Of a DNA stretch of 9,229 bases, positions 1 through 6,969 are shown piece by piece. The position numbers and the translations under genes were made by a program. How positions within the stretch are numbered: position 1 is the stretch's first letter; every line of letters begins with the position of its first letter. Source of the DNA: Myxococcales bacterium. GTDB lineage: Bacteria > Myxococcota_A > Bradymonadia > Bradymonadales > Bradymonadaceae. Below the pieces are notes generated by a model. It was not told the origin of the DNA, searched no databases, and worked only from the letters and a program-made list of their open reading frames with translations. Location of the stretch: assembly GCA_007120915.1 (NCBI GenBank), contig SKMT01000401.1:1-9229 (forward strand). The letters are read 5' to 3'.

Positions 1-1158
1 CGACGGCGGCAACGAACGCTGCTGGGCAAGAATAGTGAGGGTGAACTAGGCATCGGTTCTGGCGAGCGAATCGGTGACACCGAACCCGCCGAAGACGCCG
101 GCGTTGTTGAACTCGACGAACCGGCGGTCGCCATCGATGTCGCCGGCGACTACAACGCGTCGTTTAGCTGCGCGATCCTCGAAAGTGGCGCGCTGCGTTG
201 CTGGGGAAGCAACCACGCCGGGCAACTGGGGTTGGGTACCAGCACCCGCCGGGTGGGGCGGGATGACGTCCCCGCCGATGTCGACCCGTTGGATGTGGGC
301 GGGGCGGTCGTCCAGGTGGCCACCGGGGCGATGCAGTACGCCACCCATGCCTGCGCGCTTCTCGACGACGGGGCGGTGCGCTGCTGGGGTGACAACCGCT
401 ACGGCCAACTCGGGCTGGGCCGCGAAGTCCGGCGTATCGGTGATACGGAAACGCCGGCTCACCTCGATCCGGTCGACACCGGCGGGGAGGTCATTCAGAT
501 CGAAACCGGCAAATTCCATACCTGTGCGGTCTACGACAACGGCGATTTGCGCTGCTGGGGGCGAAACAACGTCGGCCAGCTCGGCTACGGTCATACCGAT
601 GACATGGGTCTCGAAGAGGTTCCCGCCGATCTCGACCCGGTGGACCTGGGTGGAGAGGTCCAACAGGTGTCGCTGGGACGGCTCCACACCTGTGCGCTGC
701 TCGAAGAGGGGAGGGTGCGCTGCTGGGGATGGAACCAGTTCGGCCAACTCGGGCTCGGTCACACCGACAATGTCGGTGATGACAACACCCCTGCTGAAGC
801 AGGGGATGTTGACGTAGGCGCCGACGTCGTCGAGGTGCTCGCCGGGGGCATCCACACCTGTGCTCTTGTGGAGGGCGGTGCAGTGCGCTGCTGGGGCGAC
901 AGCCGGTTCGGCCAACTGGGATACGGCAACCGCAACAGCGTCGGCGAAGACAACACCCCCGCCGACCTCCACAACATCCACCTCGGCGGCGAAGTGCTGG
1001 CACTGGACGTGGGCAACTACCACAACTGCGCGGTGCTCGAAGACGACACACTTCGCTGCTGGGGAATGAACGAATTCGGCCAGCTCGGCTACGGACACAC
1101 CGACCACATCGGCGCCTCCGAATCACCGGCGTCCGCCGGACCGGTACCGGCGTACTGA
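1..1158 (+). CDS. RCC1-repeat beta-propeller protein, 5'-truncated by the window and frameshifted near its start
   Basis: The reading frame is open from the window edge to TGA at 1156-1158 and encodes tandem RCC1 repeats, the units of a seven-bladed beta-propeller. Each repeat carries a cysteine after His-Thr or similar, a turn, then RCWG-x-N-xx-GQLGxG. RCW codons start at 17 (other frame), 196, 379, 550, 718, 886 and 1054, so seven blade signatures are visible. Unit lengths are 61, 57, 56, 56 and 56 residues. The two cysteines per blade (for example HTCALLEEGRVRCWG) suggest disulfides and an exported protein, but the N-terminus with any signal peptide is outside the window. The first signature is split: RCW is read in frame 2 and GKNSEGELGIG in frame 1, so one base appears to be missing around 23-26. 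Bacterial RCC1 proteins are usually binding scaffolds; the partner is unknown. Family call is firm, function is not. Confidence 0.9.
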   Translation, partial: RRRQRTLLGKNSEGELGIGSGERIGDTEPAEDAGVVELDEPAVAIDVAGDYNASFSCAILESGALRCWGSNHAGQLGLGTSTRRVGRDDVPADVDPLDVGGAVVQVATGAMQYATHACALLDDGAVRCWGDNRYGQLGLGREVRRIGDTETPAHLDPVDTGGEVIQIETGKFHTCAVYDNGDLRCWGRNNVGQLGYGHTDDMGLEEVPADLDPVDLGGEVQQVSLGRLHTCALLEEGRVRCWGWNQFGQLGLGHTDNVGDDNTPAEAGDVDVGADVVEVLAGGIHTCALVEGGAVRCWGDSRFGQLGYGNRNSVGEDNTPADLHNIHLGGEVLALDVGNYHNCAVLEDDTLRCWGMNEFGQLGYGHTDHIGASESPASAGPVPAY

Positions 1159-1168
1159 GCCCGCCAAC

Positions 1169-1200
1169 ACTGGCCGATGCATGTCCCTCGGACATGCATC
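1169..1200. repeat. Palindromic repeat, copy 1, between convergent genes
   Basis: A perfect 11-bp stem (GATGCATGTCC at 1176-1186, GGACATGCATC at 1190-1200) encloses the loop CTC, preceded by ACTGGCC. The 30 bases 1169-1198 recur at 4962-4991 with a single mismatch. The element lies between the RCC1 stop (1158) and the stop of the convergent kinase gene (1215). No T-run follows the stem on either strand, so it is not a textbook intrinsic terminator, although its position would suit transcription termination or mRNA 3'-end protection. Confidence 0.85.
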
Positions 1201-1214
1201 CGGGGGGGCAAAAC

Positions 1215-2564
1215 TCAGTCGTCGGGATGCCGGGGGAGCGCCACCGTAAACGTTGCGCCTTGTCCACTGGTACTTTTTACTCCGATCAGCCCGCCCATCG
1301 CTTCGGTGTACCGACGTACCAACCACAGCCCTAGTCCCAACCCGGAGGTGCGGTGGTCGCGTACTACGCGTTCAAACCGCTCGAAGATGCGCCGCTGTGC
1401 CCGCTCCGGGATTCCCGGGCCCTGATCGGAGACCTCGATGACCACCGTTGCTTCGTCGCGTTCCTTCACCCGGATGGCCACTGGACTGGAGGGAGCGTAT
1501 TTTGCCGCGTTGGTCAGCAGATTGGTTACGATCTGCTCGACACGCGCTTTGTCCCACCGGCCCTGCTGCGGCGCATTCATCTCCAGTTTGACGTGGCAAC
1601 CCGCCTGGTCCAGCAGATCTCGAACCGAGTCCACCGTCTCTTCGACGACTTCACACAGGTCAAACCGGCAATATCGCAGCCTCAGCCCCCCTTCACACAA
1701 CCGACTGACATCGAGCATGCGGTCCACCAGTTGCGACAGTCGTTCCAGATGGATGTCCATCCGCTTCATTGCCGGCTCCACCGACGGCGAAGAGGCTCCG
1801 TCGCCGAGTTTGGCGCGCTGGCGTCGAAGCAGATGTTGGGCCTGAAGCCGCGCTACCGTCAGGGGAGTGCGCAACTCGTGGGTTGCTGCTGCAACGAAGG
1901 TGTCACGAGCCTTCAACGCCCGGTTTAACTCGCTGTTTGTGCGTCGCAATTGGTGATAGAGGCGGGTGTATTCGACTTTCATTGCCGCGTGAGCGGCGAT
2001 CCATTCCATGAACGCCAGATCCGTTTCGTCAAAGACCGCCGAGGTGTTGTGACGCCCCACGGTCAGCGTTCCGATGATGTCGTTATCCGTGCTGCTCATG
2101 GGCACCACGATCAGGCTGTGAATGTTTAGCTTCCGGGCTGTTTCACGGTACTCCGGTTTCGTGTCGTGACGCTGACGCATCCGGCTCCAGTAGGGCTGGA
2201 AGTATGGCTCTCCGGTTTCGAGCACGCGCCCAAACACTCCCTCGTCGACTCGTTGAGGGTGATCGGCGTACATCTGCTCGATTCGCTGAAGGACCCCCGA
2301 ATTCGGATGGTAGGCGGCCTGCAGCTCGATATGGGTTCCCTTGTCATTGACCAGATGCACAACACAGGCGTCGAACACCGCTTCGGCGACGGCCCGCGCC
2401 AGATCATCGAGGCCCTGTTGGTAGTCCGAACTCATCCGGCTCATATCCCGGTAAAACTGCAGCCGGGCGTCCTTTTCACAACGTTCGCTAAGTTCTTCGG
2501 AATGATCCTCCAGCCCGATTCCCATCGTTGAATCTCCGTGGTGTCCGTTGTTTCTGCGGCTCAT
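1215..2564 (-). CDS. Soluble GAF-domain sensor histidine kinase
   Basis: A 449-residue protein without membrane segments. It has an N-terminal linker (1-40), a GAF-like sensory domain (about 45-200), a short coiled connector, a HisKA dimerisation domain with the phospho-accepting His229 in ATHELRTPL, and a HATPase domain with the N box (NLLTNAAKY, 348-356), G1 box (DQGPGIP, 380-386), F box (IFERFERV, 393-400) and G2 box (GLGLGLWL, 408-415). All catalytic boxes are intact. It should autophosphorylate in response to a cytoplasmic ligand or redox signal; the GAF ligand cannot be read. The start at 2564 is chosen because TGGAGG lies six bases upstream. The frame stays open to an ATG at 2675, but that start would lie upstream of the predicted sigma-54 promoter. 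It is divergent from the receiver/activator pair, which are its likely partners. Confidence 0.92.
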   Translation of the reverse strand: MSRRNNGHHGDSTMGIGLEDHSEELSERCEKDARLQFYRDMSRMSSDYQQGLDDLARAVAEAVFDACVVHLVNDKGTHIELQAAYHPNSGVLQRIEQMYADHPQRVDEGVFGRVLETGEPYFQPYWSRMRQRHDTKPEYRETARKLNIHSLIVVPMSSTDNDIIGTLTVGRHNTSAVFDETDLAFMEWIAAHAAMKVEYTRLYHQLRRTNSELNRALKARDTFVAAATHELRTPLTVARLQAQHLLRRQRAKLGDGASSPSVEPAMKRMDIHLERLSQLVDRMLDVSRLCEGGLRLRYCRFDLCEVVEETVDSVRDLLDQAGCHVKLEMNAPQQGRWDKARVEQIVTNLLTNAAKYAPSSPVAIRVKERDEATVVIEVSDQGPGIPERAQRRIFERFERVVRDHRTSGLGLGLWLVRRYTEAMGGLIGVKSTSGQGATFTVALPRHPDD

Positions 2565-2618
2565 GTCATGCCTCCAGGCGAAGTGGGGTGATGTCACCGG
2601 CGCACCTGATCTGAGGAC

Positions 2619-2633
2619 GCAAGATAGATGCCA
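2619..2633 (-). promoter_or_regulatory. Predicted sigma-54 (-24/-12) promoter of the histidine kinase gene
   Basis: Read on the minus strand, TGGCATCTATCTTGC matches the sigma-54 consensus TGGCACG-N4-TTGCW: TGGCA is perfect, TTGC is perfect, and the invariant GG (2632-2631) and GC (2620-2619) are exactly 10 bases apart. Transcription would start near 2607, leaving a leader of about 43 bases that contains the ribosome binding site. Two dyads at 2724-2777 lie where an enhancer-binding protein would bind. Confidence 0.6.
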
Positions 2634-2723
2634 GACCGGTCGACGCCGATTCAGCGCAAGAGGACTCCACGCCAACTGGCGGGCTGGTGCCGTTCAACCG
2701 TGGCATTCAGGTCGAACGGGAGA

Positions 2724-2777
2724 CTGCAACAATTGCAGTTTGCTGCCATTGATGTCGGGTCTCTGCAGTCTTTGCAG
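2724..2777. promoter_or_regulatory. Tandem dyads CTGCA-N5-TGCAG, putative enhancer (UAS) sites
   Basis: Two inverted repeats share the same 15-bp format: CTGCA-ACAAT-TGCAG at 2724-2738 (extended by one base each side to ACTGCAACAATTGCAGT) and CTGCA-GTCTT-TGCAG at 2763-2777. Their centres are 39 bp apart. They lie about 115-170 bp upstream of the predicted kinase transcription start, the usual range for dimers of Fis-type HTH activators acting on sigma-54 promoters. The activator encoded at 3457-4932 is the obvious candidate to bind. The dyads are seen; the binding protein is inferred. Confidence 0.5.
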
Positions 2778-2847
2778 TTGCTTCACCCGCCTGGATGATC
2801 GACTGGTCCAGCCGCCAAAAGGTTTGATGAGCCCGTGCCCGACTGTA

Positions 2848-2877
2848 TTTGCACCGACTTACACATTCTTTTGCACC
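2848..2877. repeat. Direct repeat TTTGCACC, two copies 22 bp apart
   Basis: TTTGCACC occurs at 2848-2855 and 2870-2877, two helical turns apart, about 95-125 bases upstream of the receiver gene. The spacing is compatible with side-by-side protein binding. No convincing sigma-70 or sigma-54 promoter was recognised beside it. Confidence 0.3.
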
Positions 2878-2923
2878 CGTCGGAACGAGACTTGAGTTCA
2901 CATAGAAGCCGACACTCGCCCCA

Positions 2924-2940
2924 ACCGCCGGGGGGGCGGT
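2924..2940 (+). other. Small GC hairpin in the leader of the receiver gene
   Basis: ACCGCC (2924-2929) and GGCGGT (2935-2940) form a 6-bp stem around a GGGGG loop, 32 bases before the ATG of the receiver gene. It lies upstream of the ribosome binding site (GAGAGGA, 2962-2968) and does not mask it. A role is not evident, and GC-rich DNA yields such stems by chance. Confidence 0.25.
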
Positions 2941-2972
2941 GGGAAACGGTATTCTGATGTCGAGAGGACGTG

Positions 2973-3476
2973 ATGGCTGGCGTAGAAATCCCGATTACCA
3001 GTTGGAAGAGCAACGACGAGGAGAATAGAAAAGAAGAAGCGAAGCAATGGAGCAAACTGTTGGGACGCAGGCCCCGGCTGTTGGTTGTGGAGGACGACCG
3101 GGGCATTCTGGAGGCGGTGGGAGACTGGTTCGACCTGTATGGATGGAAGGTCGAGGGGGCGACCGACGGTTCGGCATTTTTTAACCTCGTCGAATCGATG
3201 ATCTCGGGACGAAATGAGCAACGTCGGTTTGATGCCATCATCACCGACATTTCGATGCCTGGTCTGGATGTAATGGCGATCCTGGAGGGGCTGAGAGTGG
3301 CGGAGTGCGGCCTTCCCATCGTGGTGATCTCGGCGCTGCCTGACCGCAACCTTCCCCGGCGGGTTCAGCAGTTGGGTAGGGCGAAGTTCTTCCGAAAGCC
3401 CTTTGTGCTGTCGAAAGTTCACCAGGCGGTGGGACATCTTTTGATGTGTACTCTCGATGACCGTACCATTCATTGA
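2973..3476 (+). CDS. Stand-alone response-regulator receiver protein
   Basis: A 167-residue protein with a charged N-terminal extension (1-33) followed by one complete receiver domain and no DNA-binding or enzymatic output. The phosphorylation machinery is intact: acidic cluster E40-D41-D42 (VVEDDRG), phospho-acceptor D92 (IITDISMPG), S120 (VVISA) and K142 (FRKPF). The ATG at 2973 is preferred over the adjacent GTG at 2970 because GAGAGGA ends four bases before the ATG. It should accept phosphate from a kinase, most likely the divergent GAF kinase, and pass the signal on by protein contact or phosphorelay. Its 3' end overlaps the proposed start of the sigma-54 activator by 20 bases, implying co-transcription. 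Confidence 0.88.
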   Translation: MAGVEIPITSWKSNDEENRKEEAKQWSKLLGRRPRLLVVEDDRGILEAVGDWFDLYGWKVEGATDGSAFFNLVESMISGRNEQRRFDAIITDISMPGLDVMAILEGLRVAECGLPIVVISALPDRNLPRRVQQLGRAKFFRKPFVLSKVHQAVGHLLMCTLDDRTIH

Positions 3477-4932
3477 TGGGGTCCCCCGTCGCGATGCAAC
3501 ATCCGAGCAGGTTGCTATGACTTCTACACCTCCTACTGGCCTCCGGAGTCCGGTCACCGGCTCGGACCAACAACTCGCAGGCGTAACAGTACTGATCGCC
3601 TCGATGCACCCGGCGGGGCATAAGCTGGCGGATAAGCTGCACGACTACCACTGTTCGATCCGACTGTTGGAATCTGCATCGGCGCTGAACAAGAGCGTAC
3701 GGCAGCGGGAACCGGATGTCCTCATGGTCGATGAGGAGTTGCCCGGGATCCACGGGGCTGTGCAGAGGATGGACGACGCCGGTGGTCACCACCGCCGGGT
3801 ATTGCTGATCTCGACGTACAGCCCCGAGGCGGTTGGCCGCGCTCTTGATCTGGGGGTGGAGACCTTCATGTGTCGACAAACGCCTGTCGGCGAAGTGGTG
3901 CGCCGGCTAAATCGGGAGTTGGTCGAGGGCGGCCTCTGCCCTGCGATCGATGAATTCGATGCCCCCCGCATGGTCGGCAGCAGTGACCAGGCATACGAGA
4001 TCTGCCACAAAGTGGCAGCGATGGCACCGGCCGATGCCACGGTGCTGATTACCGGGGAAAGTGGGACCGGTAAGGAACTTGTCGCACGCTGGATCCATCG
4101 GTTTTCCCCGCGGCGCGACGGCCCCTTCGTGCCGCTGAACTGCGGAGCTATCCCTGCGCAGCTCGTCGAGAGCAAACTCTTCGGCCACGTCGAAGGGGCG
4201 TTTACCGGCGCCACGGAAGACCGCCCCGGTTTGTTTGAGGTCGCCGATGGGGGAACACTTTTTCTCGACGAAGTCGGTGAATTGCCACCTCAGATTCAGG
4301 TAAAACTGCTGCGCGTGTTGCAGCAGCGGCGGTTCGAACCGGTCGGTGGCACCCAATCTATTACCACCGATGTACGACTGATTGCGGCGACGAACGTCGA
4401 CCTGAAAAGAGCTGTCGAGCAGCAGCAGTTTCGCCGGGATCTGTACTATCGGCTCAATGTGCTTCACCTCGACGTGCCACCGCTAAGAGAGCGACCCGAA
4501 GATATCGTACCGCTGTGGCGTCATTTCCTCCGAACATTCGCCCATGACACGGGCCGCGACGAGGTCGATACCGATCCCGATACTCTGCGCCGGCTTCTCG
4601 CCTACCGGTGGCCGGGCAATGTCCGGGAACTCGAAAACGCCGCGCGCCACGCCGTGGTCATGAGAGACCGCACCATCACGCCCCGGGGGCTTCCCACTCA
4701 TCTTCGCGGCGAAGACCCCACAGCAGGCACAGGCCCGACTGCAGGCAACTCATCGGCGCAACATCCTGCGTCGATCCGTATCCCCGGCATGTCACTGGAT
4801 GAACTGGAGCGTATCGCCATTTTGCGCACCGTCGACAGCACCGAAACCGTCGCCGAAGCAGCAGAAATTCTCGGTGTCTCCGAGCGCACCCTGTACTATC
4901 GGCTCAAGGAATATAGAGGTGACGGCGACTGA
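3457..4932 (+). CDS. Sigma-54-dependent transcriptional activator with degenerate receiver domain
   Basis: A 491-residue NtrC-family enhancer-binding protein. Residues 42-155 form a receiver-like domain, 170-410 an AAA+ domain, and about 446-486 a Fis-type HTH (VAEAAEILGVSERTLYYRLK). The AAA+ part is complete: Walker A GESGTGKE (200-207), sigma-54 contact loop GAFTGA (247-252), Walker B TLFLDE (267-272) and arginine-rich FRRDLYYRL (325-333), so it should remodel sigma-54 RNA polymerase. In the receiver the aspartate is kept (D92, LMVDEELPGI), but the acidic pair after strand 1 is replaced (VLIASMHPAG) and the conserved lysine is absent (FMCRQTP), so ordinary phosphorylation is doubtful. The 3457 start has no clear ribosome site; ATG at 3517, preceded by AGCAGG, is a good alternative and keeps every domain. 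Confidence 0.93.
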   Translation: MTVPFIDGVPRRDATSEQVAMTSTPPTGLRSPVTGSDQQLAGVTVLIASMHPAGHKLADKLHDYHCSIRLLESASALNKSVRQREPDVLMVDEELPGIHGAVQRMDDAGGHHRRVLLISTYSPEAVGRALDLGVETFMCRQTPVGEVVRRLNRELVEGGLCPAIDEFDAPRMVGSSDQAYEICHKVAAMAPADATVLITGESGTGKELVARWIHRFSPRRDGPFVPLNCGAIPAQLVESKLFGHVEGAFTGATEDRPGLFEVADGGTLFLDEVGELPPQIQVKLLRVLQQRRFEPVGGTQSITTDVRLIAATNVDLKRAVEQQQFRRDLYYRLNVLHLDVPPLRERPEDIVPLWRHFLRTFAHDTGRDEVDTDPDTLRRLLAYRWPGNVRELENAARHAVVMRDRTITPRGLPTHLRGEDPTAGTGPTAGNSSAQHPASIRIPGMSLDELERIAILRTVDSTETVAEAAEILGVSERTLYYRLKEYRGDGD

Positions 4933-4961
4933 GCACCGACCTGCCCGATCGTCCCATAAAA

Positions 4962-4991
4962 ACTGGCCGATGCATGTCCCTCAGACATGCA
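4962..4991. repeat. Palindromic repeat, copy 2, between convergent genes
   Basis: It matches 1169-1198 at 29 of 30 bases. The stem is shortened to 8 bp (TGCATGTC at 4971-4978, GACATGCA at 4984-4991) because of one G-to-A change. It sits between the stops of the sigma-54 activator (4932) and the ABC exporter (5014), the same convergent setting as copy 1. Read on the minus strand, a TTTTT follows nine bases after the stem, so weak termination of the exporter transcript is conceivable. Confidence 0.85.
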
Positions 4992-5013
4992 GTGCGGGGT
5001 GAAAAACAGGGGG

Positions 5014-6801
5014 TCATTCATGCCCTCGCTGCCCGGTCTGAATCCGCCACAGTGCGGCGTACTGGCCGTCGGCGTCCACCAGTTGCTCATGGGTGCCCCG
5101 TTCGATGATCGAGCCCTCGTCGAGCACGATGATTTCGTCGGCATTGCGCACTGTGGAAAGCCGGTGAGCAATTACGATCATCGTGCGGTCTTCGGCCAGC
5201 CGGTCCATCGACCGCTGAATGGCCGCCTCCGTTTCGTTGTCCACCGCCGAGGTCGCCTCGTCGAGGATGAGAATCGGCGGGTCGTCCAAGATGGCCCGGG
5301 CGATGGAGATGCGCTGCTTCTGGCCGCCCGACAGCGTCTGGCCCCGCTCGCCGACGACGGTGTCGTAGCCGTCGGGTAGCTCTTCGATAAACGGCGCTGC
5401 CTCCGCGAGCTTCGCCGCCCGTTCGACCTGTTCGTCGGTGGCATCGAAATGTCCGTAGGCGATATTCTCTCGCACCGTGCCCTGGAACAAGAACGGCTCC
5501 TGGCTGACCAGTCCGATGGCCCGGCGCAAATCAGCAAGTTGCAGCCGGGAGATGTCGTTACCATCGATGGCGATGGTCCCCCGATCAACGTCAAAGAAGC
5601 GAAGTAGAAGGTTGACCAGGGTGCTCTTGCCGGCGCCGGTGGCGCCCACGATGCCTACCGTGGCCCCGGAGTCGATAGTCAAGTTGAAGTGCTGCAGAAT
5701 CGACGCCCGGCCGGGATAGGCGAAGTCGACGTCCTGAAAGTCGATGGCGCCGTCCACATCGTTGCGCTCCAGCGGTTGAGGACCGTCCTGGATGGTCACC
5801 TCAATTTCGAGAAGATCCAGAATCCGGTTCGTCGACGCCATCCCCCGCTGATACAAATCGAAGGTCTGGCCCAGCCGGGTCAGCGGCCAGAGCAGTCGCT
5901 GAGTCAAAAATACCAGCACCGTGTAGGTTCCTACTGCCAGGGCGCCGTCGATGGTCAACAATCCACCGTAGACCAGGGTGGCGGTAAACCCGATGACGAT
6001 GGCCATGCGGATAAGCGGGGAGAACGCCGCTGACAGCCGGATCGCGTGGCGGTTCGAGACACGATAGTCATCGCTGAGTCGCCGAATTCGCTCGCGTTCG
6101 TCGTTCTCTGTGGCGAAGCTCTTGATGGTGGCGATGCCCGACAGGTTGTTGTTGAGCTGGCCATTCAGCCGGGCGACATCTTCTCGAACCCGGGTGTAGC
6201 GTGGCGCCAGAAGCCGCTGGTACTTAAATGACCCCCAGATGATCAGCGGGATCGGAAGCATCGCCATCCAGGCGACCTGGGGGGCGAGGATGAAGAAAGC
6301 ACCGACGATGACAATTGCCGTAGTGGTAACCTGAAGGATGTCGTCGGCGCCGACGTCGAGGAATCGCTCAAGCTGGTTGATGTCGTCGTTGAGAATGGCC
6401 ATCAGCCCGCCCGTGGACTGCTCGTGGAAGTAGGCCATGTCCAACTGCTGGATATGCTCATAGGCATTGAGGCGAAGATCGTGCTGGATGGTCTGGGCCA
6501 GATTGCGCCACAGCCAGGCCTGCAGGTACTGAAACAGCGACTCCAGCCCCCAGATCACCACCGTCAGCACCGCCAGCACTACCAACTGATGCGTCAGGTC
6601 GGTGACCCCGAAATGGGCGATCAGCGACTCTTCGCGTTCCACGACCACGTCAACGGCCATCCCGATCAGTGCCGGTGGTGCCAGATCAAAGATCTTGTTG
6701 AGAACCGAGCAGGTCACCGCCAGCCATATTCGGCGTCGGTAGGCCTCTCCATAGTCGAGCAGGCGTCGGAGGGGATGAGGTTGTGGGGAGACGTCGTTCA
6801 T
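5014..6801 (-). CDS. ABC exporter, fused membrane and ATP-binding domains (MsbA/LmrA-type half-transporter)
   Basis: A 595-residue type IV ABC half-transporter expected to work as an inner-membrane dimer that exports lipids, drugs or peptides. Residues 20-320 hold the six-helix membrane domain, with coupling regions around DMAYFHEQSTGGLM (121-134) and the intracellular loop near 205-245. The nucleotide-binding domain (about 350-590) is complete: Walker A GATGAGKS (386-393), Q-loop Q434 (LVSQEP), signature LSGGQ (490-494), Walker B ILILDE with catalytic E515, D-loop SAVD, and H546 (IAHR). Length is typical. The ATG at 6801 is preceded by GGTGG at a suitable distance. It is alone in its transcription unit, convergent with the sigma-54 activator and divergent from the lipoprotein gene, so the neighbours give no substrate clue. 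Confidence 0.95.
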   Translation of the reverse strand: MNDVSPQPHPLRRLLDYGEAYRRRIWLAVTCSVLNKIFDLAPPALIGMAVDVVVEREESLIAHFGVTDLTHQLVVLAVLTVVIWGLESLFQYLQAWLWRNLAQTIQHDLRLNAYEHIQQLDMAYFHEQSTGGLMAILNDDINQLERFLDVGADDILQVTTTAIVIVGAFFILAPQVAWMAMLPIPLIIWGSFKYQRLLAPRYTRVREDVARLNGQLNNNLSGIATIKSFATENDERERIRRLSDDYRVSNRHAIRLSAAFSPLIRMAIVIGFTATLVYGGLLTIDGALAVGTYTVLVFLTQRLLWPLTRLGQTFDLYQRGMASTNRILDLLEIEVTIQDGPQPLERNDVDGAIDFQDVDFAYPGRASILQHFNLTIDSGATVGIVGATGAGKSTLVNLLLRFFDVDRGTIAIDGNDISRLQLADLRRAIGLVSQEPFLFQGTVRENIAYGHFDATDEQVERAAKLAEAAPFIEELPDGYDTVVGERGQTLSGGQKQRISIARAILDDPPILILDEATSAVDNETEAAIQRSMDRLAEDRTMIVIAHRLSTVRNADEIIVLDEGSIIERGTHEQLVDADGQYAALWRIQTGQRGHE

Positions 6802-6804
6802 GGG

Positions 6805-6824
6805 TCACCACCGGAAGCTGGTGA
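6805..6824 (-). promoter_or_regulatory. Inverted repeat overlapping the ribosome site of the exporter gene
   Basis: TCACCA (6805-6810) and TGGTGA (6819-6824) form a 6-bp stem with an 8-base loop. In the minus-strand transcript the second arm contains the GGTGG likely used as the exporter's ribosome binding site, three bases before the ATG. The stem could lower translation, or the dyad could be a protein-binding site. Short and unproven. Confidence 0.3.
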
Positions 6825-6879
6825 AGATTCGGTTACCCGCATGTCCTATGGGCAATGATGCCACTCGCACAAGGGTTTA

Positions 6880-6908
6880 CCGGGTTTCACATCCGCCGGG
6901 TTACATCG
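6880..6908. repeat. Direct repeat CCGGGTT(T)(C)ACATC upstream of the lipoprotein promoter
   Basis: CCGGGTTTCACATC at 6880-6893 and CCGGGTTACATC at 6897-6908 are near-identical apart from a two-base difference in the middle, 17 bp apart. They lie about 85-115 bases upstream of the predicted sigma-54 start of the lipoprotein gene, where activator sites are common. They do not resemble the CTGCA dyads upstream of the kinase. Confidence 0.3.
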
Positions 6909-6969
6909 CATTCGATTTGCGCGTACACTGGGTGCCAGAACATCTTTACGGACAATTCGATGGCTTCGC

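Noticed and set aside
46..1107. Long minus-strand open frame opposite the RCC1 gene
   Set aside because: It is the antisense of a regular repeat gene in GC-rich DNA; the plus strand shows clear RCC1 signatures in every unit, and the minus frame has no recognisable domain or ribosome site.
1353..1928. 191-codon plus-strand open frame inside the histidine kinase gene
   Set aside because: It lies antisense to the intact HisKA and HATPase boxes; composition and the lack of a start signal mark it as a shadow.
2656..2669. Second sigma-54-like box on the minus strand (TGGAGTCCTCTTGC) upstream of the kinase
   Set aside because: The GG and GC are only 9 bases apart; sigma-54 requires 10, and the -24 element lacks TGGCA.
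6900..6929. Sigma-70 promoter (GTTACA, 18-base spacer, TACACT) before the lipoprotein
   Set aside because: Each hexamer matches only 4/6, and it is much weaker than the sigma-54 match closer to the gene; not excluded as a secondary promoter.
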